A stretch of 39,412 nucleotides of DNA. Origin: an uncultured Paraprevotella sp. (lineage in GTDB: Bacteria > Bacteroidota > Bacteroidia > Bacteroidales > Bacteroidaceae). Shown piece by piece: positions 25,623-34,892 of this stretch. Position 1 is the stretch's first letter. Every line of letters starts with the position of its first letter. The DNA lies in assembly GCA_944321565.1 (NCBI GenBank), contig CALULT010000029.1:1-39412 (forward strand), read 5' to 3'. The notes under the pieces were generated by a model, which was not told the origin of the DNA, made no database searches, and saw only the letters and a program-made list of their open reading frames with translations. The position numbers were made by a program, and so were the translations under genes.

Positions 25623-27617
25623 ATGAAACGGAACGACCCCTATCAGCATACGGCCTCATCAAAACACTCCCAAAAGACTATTCTTTGGAGAAGAATTGCT
25701 TGCTTACTCCTTATTATATTAGGAGGAGGTGGAATGAACCAGCTCCGCGCACAAGGACACGGCATGGAATGCTGGATGGACGACCGAGGCTTGTGGACAT
25801 GGGGCTTCACGGACAAGTTTGCCGTATATGGCAACCAGACGTGGCAATATGAATCCGACCAAAAGAATGGCGACAACCGTACTTTGGTGCTCCGCAACGG
25901 CGATGAGCGGCTTCGCGCCGACTTCCAACTGACGAGCGACACCACCTGTACCATCACCGTGGACGGCTGTAAACCGCAAACCTACCGCCGATGGGACAGC
26001 CGCAAGGGTATCTTCGCCTATCTTCCGGCAGACAACACACCGCCCGCGCCGTGCACATTCCAAGAGGACAGCATGGTGTTGCGCGGATATTGGCCACAGG
26101 CAGCAGGACAACCGCTAACTTGCCTATACACCAAGGCATTCACGCCGGAACAAATATCGGCCACGACAGACATTGATTCCGCCGGTCATTTCAAGCTCTG
26201 CCTTTCGCTCACAGGACTGACGAACGTAATCCTCCAGGCAGGCCAAACCGGATATGAATCTTTATGCCTCAGCCCGAAAGGAAACGCTTTCGCCTACCTG
26301 CAAGACGGCACGACCTTGGTCATGGGGACTGACAGCCGCCTATGCCATGAAAGAATGGCCACCCAAGGATTCGAATCTTTCACAAACGACAGACTCACCG
26401 ACAACGCATGCGTCCGCGAAGTGCGGAAACTTCTCGCCCAAAGCCAGGCCGCGCTGACCCGCACCTTGCAACAACACCCCAACCTCTCGGCTGCCTACCG
26501 CCATCAAGCTGAAGAAGAAATCTCCTATTCCATCCTGTGGACTTTGTTCAACCAACAATTCCATCGCATAGACTCCACTCCGGCATTCTCGCCCGAGCTT
26601 CTCTCCCTGGCGGATTCCCTCATGCGCGAGATGCCCGCCTTCCCCACCATGACCAGCATGACCCACTGGGTTTTCATGGAAAACTGCCTTTCCTATTTCC
26701 TTGAACAGGATTACCCGGGCTACTTGCGCCAAATCAAGCGAGCCTTGTCGGAAGACAAAAGCCTGCAAGTGCCGGACAGCACCATGCGCCACCTAGGCCA
26801 GACATTGGATGCGGGCACCGCCCTGTTACACAAGACCGCAGGAAAAGAAGCGGTCGCCACATTCCACCAACAGCAATCTGCCACCCTTCGGGAATTGAAC
26901 CGATATGCAGAACCGGACTTGTCCACCACCGCCTTCTTGAGAAGCCAGTTGGAAGCCATCGCCCCGCTCCCTTTGCCGGACGGCCAAAAGGATTACATGA
27001 AGGCCATGGCCATGATAGGCCACATAGAGCGCAACCTGCTCCCCTTGCCGGACAAAGTGTATCGGGAAGCCCTGTGCCAAATCGGCTCACCGGATTTGCG
27101 GGAAACCGTAAGCCACCACCAACTGGCCTATCAACGTGTGCAGCAAACCGACTTTGACTACCAAGGTTCGCTCAAACCGAACGACATCGTGGCCGGATTG
27201 ACCGACGGACAGGAAATCCTGCGACGCATCCTCGCGCCTTTCCGCGGGAAAGTGGTCTATACCGACATCTGGGGAAGCTGGTGCACACCCTGCAAGCGGG
27301 ACATGAAACTTTTCGCACCCGCCGTCAAGGAAGCCCTGAAAGGCCGCGACGTGGTGTTCCTCTATTTAGCCAACAACACCTCGGACGCTTCTTGGAAACA
27401 AATCATCAAGGAATATGGTTGCGTGGAGCCGCAGACCGTCCACTACAACCTGCCTGCCGAACAACAGGAAGCCGTGGAACGCATCCTCCTTCACCAAGGA
27501 ACATATCCTTCCTACGGCCTGTTCGACAAAAACGGGAAACTCGTCACCAAAAACGCGCCATGCCCCGGCGGGAAAGACCAGCTCATCCAAGTGATAGAGG
27601 AACTGCTACGCAAATAA
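25623..27617 (+). CDS. Exported TlpA-like thioredoxin-fold protein with large N-terminal region
   Basis: This 664-residue protein has a short charged leader, a hydrophobic signal segment (about residues 27-43, ending L-R-A-Q) and a C-terminal thioredoxin domain (about 520-664). The redox site is W-G-S-W-Cys554-T-P-Cys557. The cis-Pro region is probably T-Y-P-S-Y. Bacteroidetes encode many such periplasmic TlpA/ResA-like oxidoreductases, often with a DUF4369 or similar N-terminal domain. Here the roughly 470-residue N-terminal part is rich in beta strands first and helices later, and I do not recognise it. The disulfide substrate is unknown. It stands alone between the GT4 promoter and a convergent HD gene 27 bp away. 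Confidence 0.85.
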   Translation: MKRNDPYQHTASSKHSQKTILWRRIACLLLIILGGGGMNQLRAQGHGMECWMDDRGLWTWGFTDKFAVYGNQTWQYESDQKNGDNRTLVLRNGDERLRADFQLTSDTTCTITVDGCKPQTYRRWDSRKGIFAYLPADNTPPAPCTFQEDSMVLRGYWPQAAGQPLTCLYTKAFTPEQISATTDIDSAGHFKLCLSLTGLTNVILQAGQTGYESLCLSPKGNAFAYLQDGTTLVMGTDSRLCHERMATQGFESFTNDRLTDNACVREVRKLLAQSQAALTRTLQQHPNLSAAYRHQAEEEISYSILWTLFNQQFHRIDSTPAFSPELLSLADSLMREMPAFPTMTSMTHWVFMENCLSYFLEQDYPGYLRQIKRALSEDKSLQVPDSTMRHLGQTLDAGTALLHKTAGKEAVATFHQQQSATLRELNRYAEPDLSTTAFLRSQLEAIAPLPLPDGQKDYMKAMAMIGHIERNLLPLPDKVYREALCQIGSPDLRETVSHHQLAYQRVQQTDFDYQGSLKPNDIVAGLTDGQEILRRILAPFRGKVVYTDIWGSWCTPCKRDMKLFAPAVKEALKGRDVVFLYLANNTSDASWKQIIKEYGCVEPQTVHYNLPAEQQEAVERILLHQGTYPSYGLFDKNGKLVTKNAPCPGGKDQLIQVIEELLRK

Positions 27618-27644
27618 AGCCGCTTTTTCCACTTCCGGGCAACT

Positions 27645-28196
27645 TTATTTCGGCTTATCTTTCCCCTCCTCAGTCCCAAGAAACAAGCTGCGGAACAACA
27701 TCCGCCCTGTCTCGGTCGTCATCATCTTGTCATAGAAGTGCGCCGCCTGGGACTGCTGATAGTATCCTTCCAACAAATTGACAATGAGATCCGCTTCGAA
27801 CAGCGGTTCGAAATGCAGTTCGCGGGCGGCATCGAAACGGTGATGACCGCCCACCACGTCTGCTAGCCACCCCTTTTCTTCTTCGGACAAACGCGGTTCT
27901 TCCCGCAACCATTCCGCAACAAGCTTGCGGCCTTCCTCCTGCTGGTGCACCGGCAAGCTGTTTCCATACAGCTTCCGTGCCACGGGGCAACCGATGTCGT
28001 GCAGCCACGCCGCCATCTCCACCAATTCCACCCGTCCGTATTCCCATCCCTCGCCTGCGGCAATCAGCCGCGTGTAAGCCGCCACCGACTGTGTGTGCGT
28101 AATTTGTTCCGCAACCGGCGGATTCGCGACGTAATACTCCGTCACGCGCCGCGAAATGCAATCTTTCAATTCAATTTTATCCAAAACACCCGCCAT
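27645..28196 (-). CDS. HD domain metal-dependent phosphohydrolase
   Basis: This 183-residue cytoplasmic protein has the HD superfamily residues: His34 in the first helix (I-T-H-T-Q-S), His66-Asp67 in W-L-H-D-I-G, a G-G-H-H-R-F-D segment near residue 118 and a later Asp in F-E-A-D-L-I. These bind metal ions for phosphate-ester hydrolysis of nucleotides or related compounds; the substrate is not predictable. A TATATTTG element (28234-28227, minus strand) lies 30 bases before the ATG. It is convergent with the TlpA-like gene and divergent from GH3. Confidence 0.87.
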   Translation of the reverse strand: MAGVLDKIELKDCISRRVTEYYVANPPVAEQITHTQSVAAYTRLIAAGEGWEYGRVELVEMAAWLHDIGCPVARKLYGNSLPVHQQEEGRKLVAEWLREEPRLSEEEKGWLADVVGGHHRFDAARELHFEPLFEADLIVNLLEGYYQQSQAAHFYDKMMTTETGRMLFRSLFLGTEEGKDKPK

Positions 28197-28226
28197 GTCT
28201 TTACCTACTTATTATATACCGGATGG

Positions 28227-28234
28227 CAAATATA
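28227..28234 (-). promoter_or_regulatory. -7 element of the HD phosphohydrolase gene
   Basis: TATATTTG on the minus strand fits TAnnTTTG, 30 bases before the start codon. The nearest TTG is too close (12 bp) to be the -33 box. Confidence 0.45.
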
Positions 28235-28361
28235 AAAAATCCCCGCCAAAGTCCTACACTTCTATCAGGGGAAAAACGCACCGGCCATTGGGCAAGAATG
28301 GCAAAGAGCCACATAGCTCCATTTTCCTGCCGTTTTCTTCCGCACATTCCTTTCTTTTTCT

Positions 28362-28369
28362 TACTTTTG
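28362..28369 (+). promoter_or_regulatory. -7 element of the GH3 gene
   Basis: TACTTTTG fits TAnnTTTG and lies 29 bases before the ATG at 28399. The sequence upstream is pyrimidine-rich without a clear TTG. Confidence 0.55.
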
Positions 28370-28398
28370 CAGTAGAAACATTCTAAATCCTCTATATC

Positions 28399-30636
28399 AT
28401 GAAAATCCGGCATGCCCTATTGCTTATCAGCCTTGCAACTGCAAGCCTCCTGTCTGCACAAACGCAACCGCTCCCCACCTATTTGGACGACACGAAACCC
28501 CTCGAAGAACGGGTGGAAGACGCGCTCTCGCGCATGACGCTCGAAGAGAAAATCGACGTCATCCACGCCCAAAGCAAATTCAGCTCGCCCGGCGTGAAAC
28601 GGCTGGGCATCCCTGAGTTCTGGACTTCCGACGGCCCGCACGGTGTGCGACCCGACGTGTTATGGGACGACTGGAAACAAGCCGGGCACACCAACGACTC
28701 CTGCGTGGCCTTTCCCGCCCTCACCTGCCTGGCCTCCACCTGGAACACCGACTTGGCGCGCCGCTACGGCGAAAGCCTTGGCGAAGAAGCCCTCTATCGC
28801 GGCAAGGACATGATGCTAGGCCCTGGTGTCAACATCTTGCGCACCCCGCTCTGCGGCCGCAACTTCGAATACATGGGCGAAGACCCCTACCTGGCCTCGC
28901 GCATGGTGGTGCCCTACATCCAAGGCCTGCAGTCGAAAGGCGTGGCGGCATGCGTGAAACATTTCGCGCTGAACAACGACGAGACATACCGCAACGAAGT
29001 GAACGTCATTGTCGATGACCGCGCGCTATACGAGATTTACCTCCCGGCCTTCAAAGCCGCCGTCACCGAAGCGCACACCTGGGGGCTGATGGGTTCCTAT
29101 AACCTGTTCGAGAACCAGCACAACTGCCACAACCAACGGCTGCTGAACGAGATTCTGAAAGGCGAATGGGGCTACGACGGGGTGGTCGTGTCCGACTGGG
29201 GCGGTGCGCATGACACGCGCCAAGCCATCACGAACGGACTCGACATGGAATTCGGCACGTGGACCGACGGCCTTTCTTTCGGCACGTCGAACGCCTACGA
29301 CAACTATCACCTCGCCCTTCCCTACCTGGCACTCATCCGGAAGGGAGAATACGGCACCCGTGAACTGGACGACAAGGTGCGCCGCGTCTTGCGACTGTTC
29401 TTCCGCACCAACATGAACCGCCAGCGGGGCTTCGGTTCACAATGCTCGGAAGCCCACTACGCCGCTGCCCGCCAGATTGCCGGGGAAGGCATCGTGCTGC
29501 TCCAAAACACGAACGGAGTGCTTCCCATTGACACCGTGAAAACACGGCGCATCCTGGTCGTGGGGGAAAATGCCATCAAGATGATGACACCCGGCGGAGG
29601 CAGCTCCACGCTGAAGGCGCAACATGAGATTCTCCCGCTCGACGGGTTGCGCCAAGCCTTGGGCAACGGAATAGAAGTGGAATATGCACGGGGCTACGTG
29701 GGCGACCCGAACAACGAAGTGGAAGGAGTCCCGGCACCATACGACCTCGCGGAACAACGTTCGCCACAGGAGCTGCGGGATGAAGCCGTGGCCAAAGCCC
29801 GTGAAGCGGACTACGTGATTGTCTTCGGCGGCCTGAACAAAAGCTGGCATCAGGACTGCGAAGGAGCCGACCGCAAGGAATACGGCCTGCCCTACGGACA
29901 AGACAGCCTAATCGAAGCCTTGGCAGATGTCAACAAAAACCTCGTGTATGTCAACATCTCCGGCAACCCCGTGGCCATGCCGTGGAAAGACAAGGTGCCC
30001 GCCATCGTGCAGGGGTGGTTCCTCGGCTCCGTAGCCGGCGAGGCCTTGGCCGACGTGCTCACGGGACGCACCAATCCTTCGGGCAAATTGCCCTATACCT
30101 GGATGGCCGCACTGGACGACGTGGCCGCGCACCGGCTCGGCACTTACCCCGGCACATGGCGCAAGGATGAAAAAATCATTGACGAAGAATACAAGGAAAG
30201 CATCTTCGTGGGCTACCGCTGGGCGGACAAGGAAAACATCCGCCCGCTCTTCGCTTTCGGCCACGGATTGAGCTACACCTCTTTTAATATAGGAAAAGCC
30301 CAAGCTGACAAAAAAGAAATCACAGCCTCGGACAGCATCACTTTCACCGTCAGCGTCACCAACACGGGAAAACTAGCCGGAGCGGAAGTCGTGCAACTCT
30401 ATGTCCGCGACTGTGAGTCGTCATTGCCACGCCCCTACAAGGAACTCAAAGCCTTCCGGAAAGTGCGCCTCGCCCCCGGCGAAACCCGCGAAGTGCGGCT
30501 GACCATCGGAAAAGCTGCCCTCAGCTACTACGACGACCGCACCAAGCAATGGACTGCCGAACCAGGACGTTTTGAAGCCCTCATCGGCAACGCCTCGGAC
30601 TGCATCACCTCGAAAGTGACTTTCCGGCTAAAATAA
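28399..30636 (+). CDS. Secreted GH3 beta-glycosidase (beta-glucosidase/beta-xylosidase type)
   Basis: This 745-residue retaining exo-beta-glycosidase has a signal peptide (to about residue 20), an N-terminal (beta/alpha)8 domain, an alpha/beta sandwich domain and a C-terminal fibronectin-III-like domain (about 640-745). The nucleophile is Asp266 in V-V-V-S-D-W-G-G. The K-H-F-A-L-N-N substrate-binding motif and G-P-G-V-N-I-L-R fit family 3. The acid/base Glu is not assigned with certainty. Length and domain order are normal for Bacteroidetes enzymes. It stands alone, 12 kb from the GH97/CE1/GH43/GH31 cluster, but would suit cleavage of the same oligosaccharides. Confidence 0.92.
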   Translation: MKIRHALLLISLATASLLSAQTQPLPTYLDDTKPLEERVEDALSRMTLEEKIDVIHAQSKFSSPGVKRLGIPEFWTSDGPHGVRPDVLWDDWKQAGHTNDSCVAFPALTCLASTWNTDLARRYGESLGEEALYRGKDMMLGPGVNILRTPLCGRNFEYMGEDPYLASRMVVPYIQGLQSKGVAACVKHFALNNDETYRNEVNVIVDDRALYEIYLPAFKAAVTEAHTWGLMGSYNLFENQHNCHNQRLLNEILKGEWGYDGVVVSDWGGAHDTRQAITNGLDMEFGTWTDGLSFGTSNAYDNYHLALPYLALIRKGEYGTRELDDKVRRVLRLFFRTNMNRQRGFGSQCSEAHYAAARQIAGEGIVLLQNTNGVLPIDTVKTRRILVVGENAIKMMTPGGGSSTLKAQHEILPLDGLRQALGNGIEVEYARGYVGDPNNEVEGVPAPYDLAEQRSPQELRDEAVAKAREADYVIVFGGLNKSWHQDCEGADRKEYGLPYGQDSLIEALADVNKNLVYVNISGNPVAMPWKDKVPAIVQGWFLGSVAGEALADVLTGRTNPSGKLPYTWMAALDDVAAHRLGTYPGTWRKDEKIIDEEYKESIFVGYRWADKENIRPLFAFGHGLSYTSFNIGKAQADKKEITASDSITFTVSVTNTGKLAGAEVVQLYVRDCESSLPRPYKELKAFRKVRLAPGETREVRLTIGKAALSYYDDRTKQWTAEPGRFEALIGNASDCITSKVTFRLK

Positions 30637-30801
30637 GACCAATGGCTACAAACGAAAAGAATAAGCCAAAAAGAAGTTCCACCAATATTTTTGCCAAACG
30701 CCCTGCACTGCGTTGAAACAAGCTTATGGTTCCTCGACTCTAAAAAATGAGCGGAACACAAGCCGGGGTGTGACGTATTTTGTTTCGTGTTGAAGTATTT
30801 T

Positions 30802-33645
30802 TTACATGGTGTTGAAACGGTAGGCGAATGACACTTCCACGAAACTGGTGACGCCCGTTTCGCGCGTTTCGTTCCACAGGCTGCCCGACATGTTGGATGA
30901 GAAGCCCGTGTTTTGATGCAGGATGTCGTACCATGTCAGGTTGATGCTGGCATTCTTCTTTTTGAGGAACTTGTAGGCGGCTGTCAGGTCCCACCGCCAT
31001 TCCGTGCGGTTGGCCGAACCTAGGGCAAAGCCCCGGTAGTCCGTCATGTTTAGATTGGAACCGAGCGTCAGGAAATCGCCAATGTAACCGTCAATATGCC
31101 ATGTCGCGCGGACAGTGTGTGTCGTGGACTCGAAGTCAGCCAAGGCATTGGTGCGGTAGTCGAGGTTGTAGCGCATGTCCAGCCGGGTTTGTATGTGCGT
31201 GTTGCCGTAGCTTGGGTTCAACGCGATTTCCGCGCCTTTGCTGATGGTCACACCTTTGACCGAGGTCTGTTCGCCCATACGCTGCACATATTCGGCACGG
31301 TGGTCATAGTTGCCGCCAAGGGAGGCGTTGCACGTCACGTTGCCCAGCATGAGGAAAGTCCCTAGTTTGGCCCAGGCATTGTACGTGCCGTTGATGTTGT
31401 CCGTCATGACGCGGCTCACGCCTGTGGCCGTGTCATAAGTGGTGCGCTGGCTGAGGGCGTTTTGTTGCACGGTCACATTCACGTCGGCAGTCAGCTGGTG
31501 TCCCATGGCATAGCGCAGCCTGAACTGGTGGTTGAACGTGTTTTCCAAGTCTGGGTTACCCACACGGATATAGAGCGGGTTGCTGTAATCCGTCACGGCG
31601 GCCAGAAGCTGTCCCGAAGGCATGCTGTTGGCACCGTCGTAGCCCAATGTGATGGTGTGTTTGTCCTTGGCATGAAACTCCATTTCCAATGAGGGTGTAT
31701 AGAGCACAGAGGCCACTGCGGTGTCGGCTTCCAGTCCGCTTTCGGTATGTCCCACTTCGCGTCGCATGGGAGACACATAGAGTTTGACCTGCAGGCGCAC
31801 GGCATCCCATTTCATGGTGAGTTGTGCGCCGATGCGGTGGGCGTAGTCTTTCGTACGGACACGGTAGCTCAGTCCGGGAGATTCCGTCATGCCTTCGGTG
31901 GACAAATCGAACGGGTCGGCCACGTCGGCCATCGTGCCGTTGTGATCGTAATAGCGTTGGCGGTTGTTTTGGTCGGAGAAGTTGAACCCGTATTCCAGCC
32001 CCGCGTAGTGTTTTTCCCCGAAATTGTGGTTGAAGAAGATTTTGGCGTCCACTTCGATTTGTTCGTTGAAGTTATGCGTCAGGCGGTTGAGTTCCGACGG
32101 GGAGGTGCCGAGTTGATAGAAAACCGTGCGGTGCTCGTCCCATGAACGGCTGTCGGTCTTGTTGTATTTGATGCCGGTGCCGAAACCTATCTCGTTCTTA
32201 TTGTCGTTGAATCCGCGCGACAACTGGCCGTTCCAATCCAGGTTCCTTGTCTTGCTGCGGCTGACAGTGCGGCTTTCCGTTTCGTTAAGGCGCAATGCGG
32301 ACAGGAGGGAGTCATCGAGCCATGTAGTGTGCGATTCGTCGGTGTAGGGATTGCCGCTGAAAGCTTCGCTGCGGTCTTCCGACTGCGACTTATCGTCGGA
32401 AAGTCCCATGTTCAGGTTGCTAATCCATTGGTAACCGTTTTTGAATGAACCGCTCAGTGCGGCCTGTGCCTGTGCCATGTGGCTTGTCGAGCCGGAAAGG
32501 GCCGAGCGGTTGGTGTATTGGGTGTAGTCGGGCAGGTATTGCTGTTCGGCAGATTGTGTTTCGGTTTCATCTTTACGATAGTCGTAATTCAGCCCGGAGA
32601 ACACAGAGGCTTGCTTGAAGTTGTGGGTAAACACGAACCGCGGGCCGCCATAAACGTAACGTTTCACGGGAACATGTCCGTTGGGCATATCGCTATAATA
32701 GGCAAATACACTCAGGTCTCCTTTCTTTTTCTCCCATATATGCGCGTTGGCATTGACAAGATAGGTCTTCTTCTTGTCCGACGTGCCGGCTTCGGCATTC
32801 CCCATCAGCATCCGGTTGACGGGCTCTTTGGTCTCCATGTCCATCACCAGGCGGTTGCCGCTATGCACGTCCGTGGTGTCCTTCACGGACTCATAAATCT
32901 TCACGGCCTTCAGCTTTTCGTTGGGGATGTTTTCCAAGGCTACGCTCACGTCATTCTTGAAGAAGGGGTCTCCGTTGAGGCGCATCTCCTCAATGTCGCG
33001 CCCCATGTAGGTCAACCGTCCGTCATCGTATTGCAGGCCGGGCAGGCGGCGCACCAGTTCCAGCAACACCGAACCGGCGGGCATCTCATAGGCATCGGTG
33101 TTGAACACGGTAGTGTCTCCCCGTTGGTATATCTTTTTCAGTTCTTCCATGATGACCGTCTCTTCCAAGGTGACGGGGCGGCTCACCATGACCACGCTGT
33201 CCAGGAAAAGGCCTTCCATGTATCCGCCCACGTCAATCGTTTTTATCGTGCTGAATACTTGGTCGATGGGCTGCATGCCTACGTAGCTGATGCGTACTCG
33301 CAGCCGCCTGTCTTTTAACTTGTGCAGTTTGGTTGCAAAAGAGTAGATTTCGAAATGCCCCTTTGGGTCGCTTACGGTTATGGTGTGTTTCGACGTGTCG
33401 CCCACGCAAGTGATTTGTATGTTGGCTCCGGAAAGCGGATAGGGTACGGAATCGAACTCATCTGTGCCATATATATTCCCTTCTAACCGATAGCGTATGC
33501 CGTCGGCTGCCAAGATTTGCGCGATGACCGGGTTAATTTGGCTGTCATCTTTATTGGGAGCTGTTTGGAGTTGCCTGATATATTGCGCCTTGCCCGGCGA
33601 AGCGCAGAGCAAGGCGAGAATGAATATGATGATGTATCGATTCAT
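30802..33645 (-). CDS. Outer-membrane beta-barrel family protein with carboxypeptidase-regulatory-like domain (TonB-dependent-receptor-like)
   Basis: This 947-residue protein has a signal peptide (cut after G-K-A-Q), an N-terminal Ig-like CarboxypepD_reg-type domain (about 45-140), a plug-like domain (about 155-270: M-P-A-G-S-V-L-L-E-L-V-R-R-L-P-G-L-Q-Y) and a long beta-barrel with alternating aromatic strands ending in F-A-Y-R-F-N-T-M. This is the architecture of the Bacteroidetes outer-membrane beta-barrel family 3. No SusD partner is adjacent. The ATG overlaps the stop of a small secreted-protein gene (ATGA), so the two are translationally coupled. The ligand is unknown. The terminal residue is Met rather than the usual aromatic. 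Confidence 0.87.
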   Translation of the reverse strand: MNRYIIIFILALLCASPGKAQYIRQLQTAPNKDDSQINPVIAQILAADGIRYRLEGNIYGTDEFDSVPYPLSGANIQITCVGDTSKHTITVSDPKGHFEIYSFATKLHKLKDRRLRVRISYVGMQPIDQVFSTIKTIDVGGYMEGLFLDSVVMVSRPVTLEETVIMEELKKIYQRGDTTVFNTDAYEMPAGSVLLELVRRLPGLQYDDGRLTYMGRDIEEMRLNGDPFFKNDVSVALENIPNEKLKAVKIYESVKDTTDVHSGNRLVMDMETKEPVNRMLMGNAEAGTSDKKKTYLVNANAHIWEKKKGDLSVFAYYSDMPNGHVPVKRYVYGGPRFVFTHNFKQASVFSGLNYDYRKDETETQSAEQQYLPDYTQYTNRSALSGSTSHMAQAQAALSGSFKNGYQWISNLNMGLSDDKSQSEDRSEAFSGNPYTDESHTTWLDDSLLSALRLNETESRTVSRSKTRNLDWNGQLSRGFNDNKNEIGFGTGIKYNKTDSRSWDEHRTVFYQLGTSPSELNRLTHNFNEQIEVDAKIFFNHNFGEKHYAGLEYGFNFSDQNNRQRYYDHNGTMADVADPFDLSTEGMTESPGLSYRVRTKDYAHRIGAQLTMKWDAVRLQVKLYVSPMRREVGHTESGLEADTAVASVLYTPSLEMEFHAKDKHTITLGYDGANSMPSGQLLAAVTDYSNPLYIRVGNPDLENTFNHQFRLRYAMGHQLTADVNVTVQQNALSQRTTYDTATGVSRVMTDNINGTYNAWAKLGTFLMLGNVTCNASLGGNYDHRAEYVQRMGEQTSVKGVTISKGAEIALNPSYGNTHIQTRLDMRYNLDYRTNALADFESTTHTVRATWHIDGYIGDFLTLGSNLNMTDYRGFALGSANRTEWRWDLTAAYKFLKKKNASINLTWYDILHQNTGFSSNMSGSLWNETRETGVTSFVEVSFAYRFNTM

Positions 33646-33998
33646 CCTTCATATGTTACTTTCGCTAATACACCCCATTCTTCAGCAAGGTTTATTGCAA
33701 TAATCACTGCTTGCCTGGCATTGTCACTAAAAGCTCTTTTATAGCATGCAACGAAAGTATAGTCATTTACTCGTTTCGCTCCACATAATCCTTCATAACA
33801 CCCAGCTGCGTAAATTCTACGCATAAGTTCTGCTTCGAATCGAGTATCAACGGCATGGCTTAATTGTAGTGTGATGGTGAGATCGGATGACTCTGAACTT
33901 TTAACTGTAGTCGTTTGGATGGTTTCTTCCATCATGGCACTGTTTGCAGTCAATTGCATAGCAAAGCATACAAATAAAATTAAAATTAACTTTTTCAT
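33642..33998 (-). CDS. Small exported protein of unknown function, coupled to the beta-barrel gene
   Basis: This 118-residue protein has a signal peptide (about residues 1-20), then a polar Ser/Thr-rich stretch and a mature domain with three Cys in a short region (G-C-Y-E-G-L-C-G-A-K-R ... V-A-C-Y-K-R). I do not recognise the family. The gene has a strong promoter at 34027-34057, so it is the first gene of a two-gene operon. The downstream outer-membrane beta-barrel gene starts within its stop codon. It might be a periplasmic partner, ligand or regulator of the barrel; this is inference from linkage only. Confidence 0.75.
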   Translation of the reverse strand: MKKLILILFVCFAMQLTANSAMMEETIQTTTVKSSESSDLTITLQLSHAVDTRFEAELMRRIYAAGCYEGLCGAKRVNDYTFVACYKRAFSDNARQAVIIAINLAEEWGVLAKVTYEG

Positions 33999-34026
33999 GA
34001 TATGGAAATTTTAAAATCAAACAATG

Positions 34027-34057
34027 CAAAATTAAAAAATACGAATTATATATGCAA
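34027..34057 (-). promoter_or_regulatory. Promoter of the small-protein/beta-barrel operon
   Basis: On the minus strand TTG (34057-34055), 20 bp, TAATTTTG (34034-34027) matches the consensus. The start is expected about 22 bases before the ATG at 33998. Confidence 0.7.
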
Positions 34058-34096
34058 GGAAATCCCTTAAAAAATATAAAATAGCAGAACGAAATC

Positions 34097-34126
34097 GGTA
34101 CAGTTCCTATACATGGGGATTTAACA
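34097..34126 (+). repeat. Dispersed repeat copy 4, at the edge of the mobile region
   Basis: This 30-base stretch, ending ATGGGGATTTAACA, matches the reverse complement of 8628-8657 at 25 of 30 positions by hand alignment. It lies between the small-protein operon and the integrative element. Confidence 0.65.
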
Positions 34127-34780
34127 TATAATGAAATGTCCGCGATGAGTCCAATTAAGGAACGAATAGACATGATACAGCAAAGAGCCCGTTTAAATTT
34201 TCTGACAAGATCTCATATTGCCAGGTCTCTTTTGAGTTTGTTTCCGGCCAAGATAGCCCGCTATCCTCCTTATAAAATCAGAAAAACATCCTCGAAAACC
34301 ACTCTCAAAATAAACCTGAGCAAAAATTAAACCGACTCTAAAGGACATTCATTGGGCTTAGAAAGGCGTTTCGCGTACAGGACATCTACGGACGGATTCC
34401 ATAATGGGGCCAAAAACCGGATGCAAAAGGAGATAAAATTGTTTTTGTGCGAGAAAAAGTATAGCCTGCGCCTTGAAATTCTATAAACGCCTGTATCATT
34501 TGTATAAACACCACTGGCGATTAAAGAATCTGTGGGAGAAAAGAAGTTTTCCGGCCAAGCATCCATGTTTTTTTTGGGGGGGAGGAGGAAATGTTAAGGT
34601 TGGAAAAGTTTCAGCAATGTTTCAGCAGGTAAACCAAGAACATTCATAAATCCTTATTTTAAGGTCTTTATGGAGGCCTTAATGTACCCCCGCCGGGAGT
34701 ATTAAGCATAAAATGTCATAAAATCAAATGCATGTAAGTATAATGATAATCAGCAAATTGTCGGATTGCTAATTTTTGTA
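34127..34780. other. AT-rich gene-poor stretch, probable left end of the integrative element
   Basis: No convincing gene is present. A 79-codon minus-strand frame (34327-34566) and a 64-codon plus-strand frame (34136-34330) have no recognisable domain. A T8-G7 homopolymer tract lies at 34568-34582, and GTTTCAGCA occurs twice in tandem around 34608-34627. The att site may be here, but I cannot pinpoint it without the other end of the element. Confidence 0.5.
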
Positions 34781-34832
34781 AAAGTCGCACAAAGTCGCAC
34801 AAAATTGCAATGAAGTCGCACAAAAGTCGCAC
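34781..34832. repeat. Four direct AAGTCGCAC repeats upstream of the integrase
   Basis: AAAGTCGCAC lies at 34781-34790, 34791-34800 and 34823-34832, and AAGTCGCAC at 34813-34821. A partial complementary TGCGAC follows at 34844-34849. The repeats end about 30 bases before the integrase -7 element. Short direct repeats here suit arm-type binding sites of a tyrosine recombinase or of its directionality factor. Confidence 0.8.
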
Positions 34833-34860
34833 AAAACTTTTTTATGCGACCTTGATTTTG

Positions 34861-34868
34861 TATCTTTG
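34861..34868 (+). promoter_or_regulatory. -7 element of the integrase gene
   Basis: TATCTTTG fits TAnnTTTG and lies 24 bases before the ATG at 34893. The nearby direct repeats could let integrase binding repress its own promoter. Confidence 0.6.
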
Positions 34869-34892
34869 TTGTGCGATTAAATGTTATAAATT

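Noticed and set aside
34136-34566. Two short frames (34136-34330 plus, 34327-34566 minus) as genes
   Set aside because: No domain, signal peptide, ribosome-binding site or promoter supports them; the region is AT-rich and repeat-bearing.
34781-34832. CRISPR array
   Set aside because: The direct repeats are only 9-10 bp and irregularly spaced, without spacers of constant length or cas genes.
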